Below are positions 1 to 7,831 of a stretch of DNA of 64,000 bases, piece after piece. The DNA is from Lysobacter firmicutimachus. Lineage in GTDB: Bacteria > Pseudomonadota > Gammaproteobacteria > Xanthomonadales > Xanthomonadaceae. Position numbers and translations under genes: made by a program. The stretch is from the NCBI RefSeq assembly GCF_037027445.1, contig NZ_JBANDL010000002.1, positions 1,984,001 through 2,048,000 of the forward strand, given 5' to 3'. The notes below the pieces were generated by a model. That model ran no database searches. It saw only the letters and a program-made list of their open reading frames with translations, and was not told where the DNA came from. Each line of letters starts with the position of its first letter. The stretch's first letter is position 1.

Positions 1-1203
1 ATCAAATTCTTCCAAGATCTCTGCCAATACCAGAAACAAGCTAGCCACGGCGTTCGGGTGAAGATGTGTTTCGGGCTCGTCGAACAGAACTATCGAGTTC
101 GGCTGGATCCATGCGAGAAGTGCAGTCACGAAGTGTGCCAAGATCGACTGGCCAGAACTAAGTAGGGACAACGCTGCGTCGTCTATCGAGGCACTGCTTA
201 TTTCTGCCTTCAAACTCACCGTTAGTTGTTCGCTGAGATCCCCTAGAATGGCTTGCATATGCCGGGTCCAGTCAGCTTGCCCTCCACGGTCACGTATTCT
301 GTTCTGGTTCCGACGGTAGGTTTCTACAAGCGAGGCGCGCGATAGCCCTCCTTTGTCATTCCTGATGCCGCAGTACACATAACTACTGGAGCTATCAGGC
401 GGTGGGCGTTTGAAGCGGTCAAAGGCACTGTACGAGATGGCTATGATGCGCGTGAAGAGAGGGCGGCCGAGGGGGAATCGTTTCTCTCGCTCGACCAGCT
501 TTTCGGCCGAGGTCCGCGAGATTTGTGCGAGATCGGCCCCCAAGCTCGCGAGAAACCTAGTTTTGCCAACGGCATTGCGGCCAATGATTCCCACGATGCG
601 GCCTGGGACACGGTCCTTGCGGTCGAAGGCGAAATGCGCATCAATATCGGCGTCTGCTCCGTCGATCATCCCAATGTATGAAAAGGCAAGCTGGGCGCGA
701 ACGGTGTCTCCCAAGGCCCACGCAGAACCGAAGCGACGGGCTCGGTGGGCGCCGTTTTCGCGCATCATCGCGTTTCGAAATGCTGTAGTTGGTTCAAAAT
801 CAGACGCGAACGCTGGTCGCCAGGCGATATCACGAAGCGCGTCAAGAACATCGCCAGACTTTGCGCCAAAGAGTTTGTGAAGATTCTTGTAGTAGTTGTC
901 CTGCTGGCCAATGGATACAAAGTCATCGCTCAGTTGAGAGAACGCATCCTGCAGATGGGTGGTCTCCGCTACTTGGATGGGCTCTCCGTCCGCGTTCGTT
1001 CGCTGGAGGATTTTTACCGCGCCTATGCGAGTTTCGTCGCCGTTTCTGTCGAGATAACTGAGGTGGAATTGTACCTTGTGCCCGTAGTCATCCCAGTTGT
1101 CCGTCGTAAGTACGAATGTTGGTCGGGGCGACGAGGGAACGGGTTGCTGCCGTGCGCGGACTAGAAATTTCAGATTCTTCGACAATGGGCTAGTTCCTTG
1201 CAT
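1..1203 (-). CDS. AAA/ABC-type ATPase, C-terminus cut by window edge
   Basis: The reading frame is open leftwards through position 1, so only the first 401 residues are visible. A Walker A motif (GRNAVGKT, about residues 208-215), an ABC-like signature (LLSSGQS) and a Walker B (VLFDEPETHLHP, near residue 374) identify an ATPase of the AAA_21/OLD-like group. The ATG at 1203 is the first start after an in-frame stop; its ribosome site is weak. Base composition is clearly less G+C-rich than the rest of the window, which suggests acquired DNA. Such ATPases often occur in phage-defence or DNA-repair gene pairs, but any partner would lie beyond the left edge, so the role is unassigned. The family call is strong; the function is unknown. 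Confidence 0.85.
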   Translation of the reverse strand, partial: MQGTSPLSKNLKFLVRARQQPVPSSPRPTFVLTTDNWDDYGHKVQFHLSYLDRNGDETRIGAVKILQRTNADGEPIQVAETTHLQDAFSQLSDDFVSIGQQDNYYKNLHKLFGAKSGDVLDALRDIAWRPAFASDFEPTTAFRNAMMRENGAHRARRFGSAWALGDTVRAQLAFSYIGMIDGADADIDAHFAFDRKDRVPGRIVGIIGRNAVGKTRFLASLGADLAQISRTSAEKLVEREKRFPLGRPLFTRIIAISYSAFDRFKRPPPDSSSSYVYCGIRNDKGGLSRASLVETYRRNQNRIRDRGGQADWTRHMQAILGDLSEQLTVSLKAEISSASIDDAALSLLSSGQSILAHFVTALLAWIQPNSIVLFDEPETHLHPNAVASLFLVLAEILEEFD

Positions 1204-1742
1204 CAGGGGTTAAATGAAAAATTAGCATCGTGGCGCGGTTGTGAGGTGATACGACAATTGTGTTCTTTTTAGACTGGCTCAATGCTAGCCGGGCGCTGTG
1301 TGGGCTTGTTATGGAGCCCTCAGTAGCACTGTTTGCTAGCCCATGAGTGCACTCGTGACAACTCTCTGCTGGAGGCGTGCGACGTGATTGTGGAAACTTA
1401 TTGCCGCAAGTTTATTTGCTAGGCAAAACGCAACAGTAGGATGTCATGTCTGGAAGTTTGGCTTTTTGGGTCGGAAGCCGGCGCCAGCGAATGCGTGAGC
1501 AATTCATGTGGACGCTCGATGCAGGCTTGGATTAAAAATTGGACTCATTTTTCAACAGGTTGTGAGGGTTCGGCGGAGCGTCAAAATGGTGCGTTCTGGA
1601 CGTAAGCGACTTTCAACGTTGATGGTCTATAAAATGTTCTCGCTAGGTATACGGGATTAGCCATTGAACTCGGCCAGGCCTCATTGACAACCACCAGATG
1701 ATTCCGCAAAGTTGAAATTACGGAGCGTCGAAACTCCTCGTA
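1204..1742. other. AT-rich gap without a gene
   Basis: No credible coding frame is seen here on either strand. The stretch is distinctly AT-richer than the rest of the window, matching the neighbouring ATPase gene. It contains a TATAAAAT box at 1628-1635 that could be a -10 element reading right towards the structured element at 1751-1919, but there is no good -35 match. It looks like part of an acquired or degraded accessory segment. Confidence 0.45.
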
Positions 1743-1750
1743 TAGCGGTG

Positions 1751-1776
1751 CCCACCTTCGTCAATGGTGGGTTTTT
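1751..1776 (+). terminator. Hairpin with T-run inside the C4-like element
   Basis: CCCACC (1751-1756) pairs with GGTGGG (1766-1771) and is followed by TTTTT. This is a short intrinsic-terminator shape at the left end of the C4/CI-like element. In phage P4, early termination in the leader is part of CI RNA immunity, so the position fits that model by analogy only. Confidence 0.45.
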
Positions 1777-1919
1777 CATGCCCGATGTTTGGGTGTGTCG
1801 ACGCGTTGCCTGCGTCGGGAGGGCGGCTAATACAACACCCGCAAGGGGAATACGCCCGCCGTCTATGCGCGGTTTCGAACCTCCCGACATCCCGCCGGTC
1901 GCGCAATGTGCCGCGCGGG
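1751..1919 (+). ncRNA. C4/P4-CI-like antisense RNA element (candidate)
   Basis: The segment is built of nested inverted repeats. GTCGGGAGG (1814-1822) pairs with CCTCCCGAC (1880-1888), GGGTGT (1791-1796) with ACACCC (1835-1840), GGGCGGC (1821-1827) with GCCCGCC (1854-1860), and CCCGC (1891-1895) with GCGGG (1915-1919). The core reading GCGGCTAATACAACACCC and GCAAGGGGAATACGC resembles my memory of the C4 antisense RNA of P1/P7-type phages and the CI RNA of satellite phage P4. Those RNAs base-pair with the leader of a downstream gene to shut off expression. A small ORF with a good ribosome site follows. The family match is from memory and the ends are approximate. Confidence 0.5.
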
Positions 1920-1948
1920 CTTTCCGCCTATGGACAGGAGTGCCGCGT

Positions 1949-2224
1949 ATGCCCCGCAAACCCGAGTTCGCGCCCCCGCAGGAGGGGGTGGTGATGTCCG
2001 TCGATGCGTTCGAAGCGCTGTCCGCTTTCCAGCGGGAGTTGCACGGGATCGTGCGGACTCTGCAGCCGGAGGTATTGATCGAGATCGGGTTTCCGGCGGG
2101 GCAGGATCATCGGGTGTTGCGGGAGGTGTTTCAGGCCTTGGCGCGGCGGTTGGACCCGGTGCTGGCGGCCTGTGTTTGGACGCTGGTCGGGGATGGCGGT
2201 GTCGGGGCGGGGCGGGCGCACTGA
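1949..2224 (+). CDS. Small hypothetical protein downstream of the C4-like element
   Basis: A 91-residue ORF starts at ATG 1949, with AGGAG at 1935-1939 giving normal spacing. A second possible start (ATGTCCGTC) lies 15 codons in. The sequence is mostly helical in character (for example AFEALSAFQRELHGIV) with no signal peptide or membrane segment. It sits where an antirepressor or Icd-like gene would follow a C4/CI RNA in phages, so it may be the regulated target. I do not recognise a family. The ORF could also be a remnant, since it is short and stands alone. Confidence 0.5.
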   Translation: MPRKPEFAPPQEGVVMSVDAFEALSAFQRELHGIVRTLQPEVLIEIGFPAGQDHRVLREVFQALARRLDPVLAACVWTLVGDGGVGAGRAH

Positions 2225-2370
2225 AGGCGGGCCGGTCTTGCTGCGGGCCGGTGTGGCTGGTCGCTGAGCCTCGATGGCGAGCCGTCGGGGCTGGGTGCCC
2301 GTCGATCGCGGGCCACCGGCGCGATCGGCCGTGTGGCATGGCATGCGCCGGGCCGGGACGGCGTCTCGTG

Positions 2371-3453
2371 CTAGCGCGCGCCACTCGTCGCCGGCATATC
2401 CCGCACGAGCTTGTACAACTTCTGTAGGTCCGAAGGATGCCCCTGCTTCCGGAACTGGCTGAAGATCAGGTAGCCCAGAATCGAGTTCCCGGTATCCCGC
2501 CGCGCCACCAGCGTCAGTTTCCGCGCCGGGTCCACCAGCAGGTATTGGCCGCCCCAGCCGTCGGCGTGCACGGTGTCGAGCTCGGAGTTCAACCACCAGG
2601 AGTAGCCGAAGCCGTCGTAGAACGGGTTCTGCGTGGCGGAATACGAGGCGGTGCTTTTGGCTATCCACTCGGCGGAGACGACCCGCTTGCCGTTCCAAAG
2701 GCCCTGCTGCGCTACCAGCGCCCCCAGCCGCGCCAGGTCGCGTGCGCTCATGTGGATGCGATAGGTCCGGTAATCGGAATCGGAGCCGCGTTGGTCATAG
2801 ATCACGTGCTCGCGGTGGAAGTCCTGCATGCCCAGCGGGGTGGCCAGCCAGGTATCGATGGCCTCGCCGATGGATAGCCCGGTCTTGCGTTCGAAGATGG
2901 CGCCCAGGACGTTGAAGTCCCAGTTGTTGTAGAAGTAGTTCGTGCCCGGCGCGAACTGGCCGCGCTGCGGGCGGCCTTCTTTGTTTTCCACCGTCTCCGC
3001 GCCGGAGGGCAGGTAGATGCCCGACCGGGCTTGAAGCAGGTGTTCGATGGTGGCTTGCTTTTCCGCCTGGGTGAGGGGCGTGCGGCTCTCGTCGACGCCT
3101 AGCGCTGCCAGATTCTCGTTCACATCGATCAACCCGCGGTCGACCGCCACGCCGAACAGCAGGCTGAGGATGCTCTTGCGCGCGGACGCCAGGTTCATGG
3201 GCGTGCCGACCTCGCCGTACTCCATCAGCACCGTTTCGCCGCGCAGCACGACGAACGCATCGATGGCGTCCGCCTGGGTCGTTATGTAGTCCGTGAGCTT
3301 GTTCGCCTGCTCCGGAGGCAGCGGAGCTTGCGCGAGGGGCAGGGGGCGGGTGGCGGGTGCGTCCCGGTCGATGAAGGGCCGAAGGCCCAGTACCAGCGAT
3401 ACCGCCAGAGCCGCAAGCAAGGTGATGCCCAGGTACTTCAGGATGCGCCGCAT
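2371..3453 (-). CDS. Serine hydrolase, beta-lactamase/class C fold
   Basis: The protein has 360 residues from ATG 3453, which is preceded by an ACGGGGG ribosome site; a longer frame to 3561 lacks this support. A hydrophobic segment near residues 7-25 (YLGITLLAALAVSLVLGL) is a signal anchor, placing the domain in the periplasm. The catalytic SxxK appears as SARKS, with a YNN motif (YFYNNWDF) further on and a TVHADGWGGQ stretch in the place of the third motif. These proteins include esterases, DD-peptidases and AmpC-like enzymes; the true substrate cannot be told. It lies next to a second, only distantly similar member of the same fold on the same strand. Confidence 0.85.
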   Translation of the reverse strand: MRRILKYLGITLLAALAVSLVLGLRPFIDRDAPATRPLPLAQAPLPPEQANKLTDYITTQADAIDAFVVLRGETVLMEYGEVGTPMNLASARKSILSLLFGVAVDRGLIDVNENLAALGVDESRTPLTQAEKQATIEHLLQARSGIYLPSGAETVENKEGRPQRGQFAPGTNYFYNNWDFNVLGAIFERKTGLSIGEAIDTWLATPLGMQDFHREHVIYDQRGSDSDYRTYRIHMSARDLARLGALVAQQGLWNGKRVVSAEWIAKSTASYSATQNPFYDGFGYSWWLNSELDTVHADGWGGQYLLVDPARKLTLVARRDTGNSILGYLIFSQFRKQGHPSDLQKLYKLVRDMPATSGAR

Positions 3454-3789
3454 GGATGGGCCCCCGTTGAGTACGTTGTCGGTGCCGTCCACCGGATCGG
3501 CGACGGAGCACGTTGGGTCTGACGCGTTCTTTCGATCCTTGGGCCAAAGCGCGACCCGCATCGTCGTGGCGGTGGCTGGACCGGGCCATGCCAGCAGGCG
3601 GGTTGGGCTAACGGCCTTTTGCGAGGCTGCAACAACAGCGGTGCGGGTTCAACCGGTCGACGCAACAGCTGCGCCCAGCTTACTGGCCACAAACGGCGTC
3701 GGGGACTGTTTTGAGTCGTCCCCGATACCGTTTCCCGGGTGGCGAGCTCGCCAGGGGGCGGCGAACCCAGGCCTTGATCCCGCTGTCGC
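3454..3789. other. Gap between two serine hydrolase genes
   Basis: The 336 bp hold no convincing gene on either strand and no clear terminator. Frames crossing it are extensions or antisense shadows of the flanking hydrolase genes. Confidence 0.5.
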
Positions 3790-4950
3790 CTACTTCGCCG
3801 GGCTCAAGGTCGGGAACAACGTGCCCAGCACGGTCTTGGTTGCCTTGTCGCCGCCCATGTCCTCGGTGGCGTTGGCCACCACCAGGGCGCCGGTGTTCGT
3901 GTTCGGGAACAGCACCGCCCAGGCGAGCCAGTTGCCGTCGGAGCCGCCGTGCACCAGCACGGGGCCCTGGCGTCCTGCGATCGAATCCTGGACGCCCCAG
4001 TCCAGGCCCGAGCCGCTGCCGGGTTGCGCCGTTTGCATCAGCCGGTACGAGGCGCGGCTCAGCAATTTGCCACGGCCTTGGCTGCCGGCCAGTTGGTCGA
4101 GGCAGAAGCGCGCCCAGTCGGCCAGGCTCATGTGCATGTTTCCGGCCGCGGTGTACATCATCGGCACGCCGTCGTCGGACACTTTCGGCGCCGTCGTCAC
4201 CGGCTTGCCGCCACGGTGGCCGAGCGGCTGGCCGGCCTGGGTGGGGCCGAAACCGGCGCTCGCCATGCCCAAGGGCTGGAAGACTTCGCGGCGCATCAGT
4301 TCCTCGAAGTCCGATCCGGTGGCGCGCTCGGCGATGACGGCCGCGATGAGGAAGCCGGTGTTGCAGTAGTTGAATTCCGTACCGGGTGCGGCAGCCGGCG
4401 CATCCTTCAACGCCTGGGCGATGAAGGCCAGGCGTTGTTGCGGCAACGGCCGGGTGTCGACGAAGAAGGTATCGAGGACCTTCAGGTCGCGGATGTTCTC
4501 CGGCAGGCCCGACCGGTGCGAGAGCAGCTGGACCAGGGTGACCGAGCGGTATTCCGGTCGCATCGTCTCGGCCAGGTCGGGCAGCAGCGTCGCCAAGGGG
4601 GCGTCCCAGGACAGCACGCCGCGATCGACCAGCTTGGCGATCAGCGCGACCGTCATCGGTTTGCCGGTGGATCCGATCAGCCAGACATCGTCGGCGCCGA
4701 CCGCGTCGGCCGCATCGCTGCGGCGCAGGCCGCGCACGGCTTGTTGGGCGATCGCGCCGTCGCGCATGACCAGCGCGCCGAGTGCAGGCGTCTGGGTGCC
4801 TTCCATCGCGCCTTTCAGCAGGGCGTCGAGATCGACGGCGTTCGGCGGCGGTACGTCGTTGGGGTGGGCCTGCACCGCGAGCGGCGCTTGCAGGAGCAGC
4901 ATGGAGGCAAGAACGAGCTGAAGGAAGCTTCGACGCGCTGGATGTTTCAA
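3790..4950 (-). CDS. Secreted serine hydrolase, beta-lactamase family
   Basis: I place the start at TTG 4950 because AGGGGATCC lies just upstream and a typical signal peptide follows at once (arginine pair, then FLQLVLASMLLLQAPLAVQAHP). The ATG at 5031 would put 27 uncharged-poor residues in front of it. The mature protein carries SxxK as STGKP, Y-x-N as YCN (EFNYCNTGF) and HGG (LVHGGSDGN), the full triad of class C beta-lactamase/DD-peptidase-like hydrolases (PF00144). It is probably periplasmic or secreted. It may hydrolyse peptides or esters rather than beta-lactams; the sequence does not decide this. The upstream 3' neighbour is another family member. Confidence 0.85.
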   Translation of the reverse strand: MKHPARRSFLQLVLASMLLLQAPLAVQAHPNDVPPPNAVDLDALLKGAMEGTQTPALGALVMRDGAIAQQAVRGLRRSDAADAVGADDVWLIGSTGKPMTVALIAKLVDRGVLSWDAPLATLLPDLAETMRPEYRSVTLVQLLSHRSGLPENIRDLKVLDTFFVDTRPLPQQRLAFIAQALKDAPAAAPGTEFNYCNTGFLIAAVIAERATGSDFEELMRREVFQPLGMASAGFGPTQAGQPLGHRGGKPVTTAPKVSDDGVPMMYTAAGNMHMSLADWARFCLDQLAGSQGRGKLLSRASYRLMQTAQPGSGSGLDWGVQDSIAGRQGPVLVHGGSDGNWLAWAVLFPNTNTGALVVANATEDMGGDKATKTVLGTLFPTLSPAK

Positions 4951-5153
4951 GTGGATCCCCTGGTGTGCGGCTGCTCGATGGGTGGCGACGCGCCCCTTCG
5001 TCGCTACCGGGCCGCGGCGAGGCGCTTGCATGGATCGCGCGCCCGCCGCATGGATCGATGCTGCGGTTTACAGCGGATGCGTGCATGAGCTGCAAGTCAT
5101 GGCTGCGGCGGGATGAGGCATGGAGGCGATAGCAACAGCGACAGCGCAGCGAC

Positions 5154-5215
5154 AGCAACGGCAACGGCAACGGCAACGGCAAATCCCCCCCTTGGCCCCC
5201 CTTTTTCAAAGGGGG
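5154..5215. repeat. GGCAAC hexanucleotide repeat and C/G-rich hairpin
   Basis: About four GGCAAC units (5154-5182) are followed by a hairpin in which CCCCCTTT (5197-5204) pairs with AAAGGGGG (5208-5215). No gene lies between 4951 and 5370; besides this repeat the gap carries a REP at 5307-5329. The hexamer run could vary in copy number by slippage, but it lies outside any coding frame I accept. Confidence 0.6.
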
Positions 5216-5306
5216 AAGCGTTGGGGTGGGGGGCGTTGGGGCTGGAGGGGTGAGGGTTGCGGTTGCGCTTGGAGGCGGATGCGGGCGTGGAATGGGCGCG
5301 GCCTGG

Positions 5307-5329
5307 GTCGCGGCTTACGCCGCTCCTAC
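5307..5329 (-). repeat. GTAG-type REP palindrome
   Basis: On the minus strand this reads GTAGGAGCGGCG followed by TAAGCCGCGAC, the same element as in the 57 kb array. It lies about 40 bp beyond the pgaD stop codon. A REP there could stabilise the 3' end of the pga message or help end it. Confidence 0.75.
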
Positions 5330-5370
5330 AGGAAGGGGAGGCGCGCTTAGCCACGCCGGGGAGGGTGGGC

Positions 5371-6510
5371 TCAGCGCTGCGGCTTGAACTCGATCGGGAC
5401 GATCACGACGGCGGCGATGGGGCGGCCGTTGCGTTTGGCGGGGGCGAAGCGCCAGTTGCGTACGGTGGCGACGGCGGCGCGGTCGAGGTCGCGGTTGCCG
5501 CTGCGTTTGCCGATCTCGACGCGTTGCGGGCGGCCGTCGGCGCCGACGCGCACGCGCAGGGAGACCAGTCCGCCTTCGCCGCGGCGCAGGGCGTCGAGCG
5601 GGTAGGGCGGTTTCGGGCTGTGGCCGGGCAATGGGCGGGGTTTGGCGCTGGCGCCGCGCGGGGCGGTGTCGCGTTGCGCGCGCGGTGCGGCGACCGCGGG
5701 CGTGGCGTCTGTCGCGTCCGCGCTCGGGGCCGGCGGTTGGGCGGTGTCGTCGTCGCTGGTGCTCGGCGGGTTCGGCGGCTGCGGCGGCGCCAGCGGCGGG
5801 CGGTCCAGGCCGGGCGCGCCTTCGATCTGCTGCGACGAGCTTTCGCTTTCGATCTGGCGGTAGCCGTGCGATACGACCAGCAGCACGGCGACCACGAACA
5901 CCACCGCCAGGCCCAGCATCGGGATCCAGGCGGTTTCGGGCAAGGTGTGGCGGGTGAAGGCCGGCATCGGCGCGGCCAGCGCCAGCGGCTTGGGCGGCGG
6001 CGGTTTGACCGTGGTGACGCCGAGCGGCACGGCCTGGTTGGGGTCCATGTGCAAGGTGCTGATGCGGCCTTGGTTCAGCGCTTGCGCGACCTCGGCGCTG
6101 GCGCCGAGCGCGGCGGCCACCTCTTCCAGCGCGACCGGCGGCGGTGCGCTGCGCCGCTCCACGCCGCTGAAGCGGTGGCGGTTGTATTCGGCCCACAGGA
6201 TCAGCACCGTCGCGGCGCCGACCGCGGTGGCGGGCAGCGCCAGCAGCAGGAAGGGGTCGATCTCGTGCTGGCGCAGGTACAGTTCGGCTTCGGTGCGGCG
6301 GATGCCGAACAGCCACATGAACAACGTGATCAACGGCACCCACAGGTAGAGGTAGATCGCCCAGAAGGCGCCGGTGGTCAGGCCCCAGAAGGTGCGCGGC
6401 AGCAGCGGCTGCGAGTACGGCCGTTGGATCAGCCGCGAGTCGTGCTTGTGCCGCCGAGAGCGGCGGGGCTGCGGCCGCTGCGGCACCTGGCCGGGCTTGG
6501 GCGTGCTCAT
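5371..6510 (-). CDS. pgaD: PgaD-like PNAG synthase subunit fused to TonB C-terminal domain
   Basis: This 379-residue protein is the last gene of the pga operon and overlaps pgaC by ATGA. Residues about 25-160 match the PgaD/HmsS small inner-membrane partner of the PNAG synthase, with membrane segments near 41-69 and 85-106. A third segment (194-214) leads to a proline-rich periplasmic linker (about 235-300). Residues 300-378 are a TonB C-terminal domain (PPYPLDALRRGEGG, then GNRDLDRAAVATVRNWRF and IPIEF-like ending). PgaD alone is normally about 140 residues. PgaD binds c-di-GMP together with PgaC; the added TonB domain suggests a periplasmic contact, perhaps with PgaA or peptidoglycan, which is inference. 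Confidence 0.85.
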   Translation of the reverse strand: MSTPKPGQVPQRPQPRRSRRHKHDSRLIQRPYSQPLLPRTFWGLTTGAFWAIYLYLWVPLITLFMWLFGIRRTEAELYLRQHEIDPFLLLALPATAVGAATVLILWAEYNRHRFSGVERRSAPPPVALEEVAAALGASAEVAQALNQGRISTLHMDPNQAVPLGVTTVKPPPPKPLALAAPMPAFTRHTLPETAWIPMLGLAVVFVVAVLLVVSHGYRQIESESSSQQIEGAPGLDRPPLAPPQPPNPPSTSDDDTAQPPAPSADATDATPAVAAPRAQRDTAPRGASAKPRPLPGHSPKPPYPLDALRRGEGGLVSLRVRVGADGRPQRVEIGKRSGNRDLDRAAVATVRNWRFAPAKRNGRPIAAVVIVPIEFKPQR

Positions 6511-7766
6511 CGCAGCCCCCGATCCGGGCTCACCCACACCGCGCGGGTGCCGCGGCGCTTGGCCAGCGCCTTGGGCACTGCGGCCACGGTGGTGGTGAAG
6601 CTCAGCAGCCAGAACACCATCGGGTACCAGATCATCCAGTAGTAGTTGCGGCCCACGCCGGTTTCGTAGCGGCGGTCGATGACGATGCTGGCGGCGAACT
6701 GCAACAGGCAGATCATCGCCAGGATCACGCCGTGCCACGACGGCAGCAGGGTCGGCACGCGCAGCTGCTCGGGCAGTTCGAACACCAGGCCCAGCGCCCA
6801 CAGCAGGATGATGAAGGCCATCATGTAGGCCCAGGCCAGGCTCAGCAGGTATTCGCCCAGCACCGCCCACATGCGGCGGCGGCGCCACGAGACCAGGTCG
6901 CGGGTGTGGCGCAGCAGCACTTCGACGCCGCCCTGGGCCCAGCGCAGGCGCTGCTTCCACAGGCCGCGCACGGTTTCCGGCATCAGGATGAAGCACATCG
7001 CATTGGGCTCGTAGCGGATGTCCCAGTGGTTCATCTGCAGGCGCCAGCTGATGTCGATGTCCTCGGTGACCATGCTGTCGGACCAGTAGCCGATCTGGTG
7101 CAGCGCGGTGCGGCGGAACGCGCAGATCACCCCGGACACCGTGAAGATGCGGCCGTAGACGCGCTGGGCGCGCTTGATCATGCCGATGATCGAGGCGAAC
7201 TCGCCGACCTGCAGGCGGCCGAGCAGGGTCGATCGGTTGCGGATGCGCGGGTTGCCGGTGACCGCGCCCACGCGCGCGCCCGAGCACAGGTGCCAGACCA
7301 TCCAGTGGGTGGCGTACTCGTCGAGCAGGGCGTCGCCGTCGATGCAGACCAGGTACTCCGAGCGCGCCGCCAGCGCGCCCATGCGCATGGCGTTGGCCTT
7401 GCCGAGGTTGCGGTCGAGGTGGACGACCCGCAGCGAGGGGTACTGCGCGGCGAGCAGGTTGAGCTTCTCGCCGGTGTCGTCGCCGCTGCCGTCGTTGATG
7501 GCGATGACTTCGAACGCGGGATAGCGCTGCGCCATCGCCGAGGCGATGGTCTCGCGGACGTTGTCGCCCTCGTTGTGGCAGGGGATCAGGATCGACACGA
7601 ACGGCGTCGACTCCAGCGGCGGCGGATCGGTGCGGCCGCGGGCGTGGCGCTCGCGGCGCAGGTAGTAGTACAGCCCGCCCGCGATCCAGAAGAACGACAT
7701 CACGATCGGGTAGTAGAAAGCGAATTTGAACGACACCGCGAGTAAGGCGCTGAGAACCTCGTACAT
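6507..7766 (-). CDS. pgaC: PNAG synthase glycosyltransferase PgaC
   Basis: The 419-residue inner-membrane GT2 enzyme polymerises UDP-GlcNAc into poly-beta-1,6-N-acetylglucosamine. An N-terminal membrane segment (about 8-35) precedes the catalytic domain. Its motifs are NDGS (91-94), DGD (143-145), TED (234-236) and QRLRW (272-276), the D, D, D, QxxRW set of processive beta-glycosyltransferases. Several membrane helices follow to the end. The length fits PgaC/IcaA. It lies between pgaB (65 bp gap with a hairpin) and the pgaD fusion, with a 4-bp overlap to the latter. Activity in known systems needs PgaD and c-di-GMP. Confidence 0.93.
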   Translation of the reverse strand: MYEVLSALLAVSFKFAFYYPIVMSFFWIAGGLYYYLRRERHARGRTDPPPLESTPFVSILIPCHNEGDNVRETIASAMAQRYPAFEVIAINDGSGDDTGEKLNLLAAQYPSLRVVHLDRNLGKANAMRMGALAARSEYLVCIDGDALLDEYATHWMVWHLCSGARVGAVTGNPRIRNRSTLLGRLQVGEFASIIGMIKRAQRVYGRIFTVSGVICAFRRTALHQIGYWSDSMVTEDIDISWRLQMNHWDIRYEPNAMCFILMPETVRGLWKQRLRWAQGGVEVLLRHTRDLVSWRRRRMWAVLGEYLLSLAWAYMMAFIILLWALGLVFELPEQLRVPTLLPSWHGVILAMICLLQFAASIVIDRRYETGVGRNYYWMIWYPMVFWLLSFTTTVAAVPKALAKRRGTRAVWVSPDRGLR

Positions 7767-7804
7767 GGCAGTCTCCGATGAGGCGCGCGTGCGCGGTGGA
7801 AGGG

Positions 7805-7824
7805 CCCGGCGCTTCGGCGCCGGG
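7805..7824 (-). other. Intercistronic hairpin between pgaB and pgaC
   Basis: CCCGGCGC and GCGCCGGG form a perfect 8-bp stem around a 4-base loop (CGAA on the transcribed strand). No T-run follows, so it is more likely an mRNA-stabilising or processing structure than a terminator. It could set the ratio of export to synthase gene products. Confidence 0.4.
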
Positions 7825-7831
7825 GGCGGGG

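Noticed and set aside
410..1164. Plus-strand frames at the left edge
   Set aside because: They lie opposite the ATPase gene, whose minus-strand reading has clear Walker motifs.
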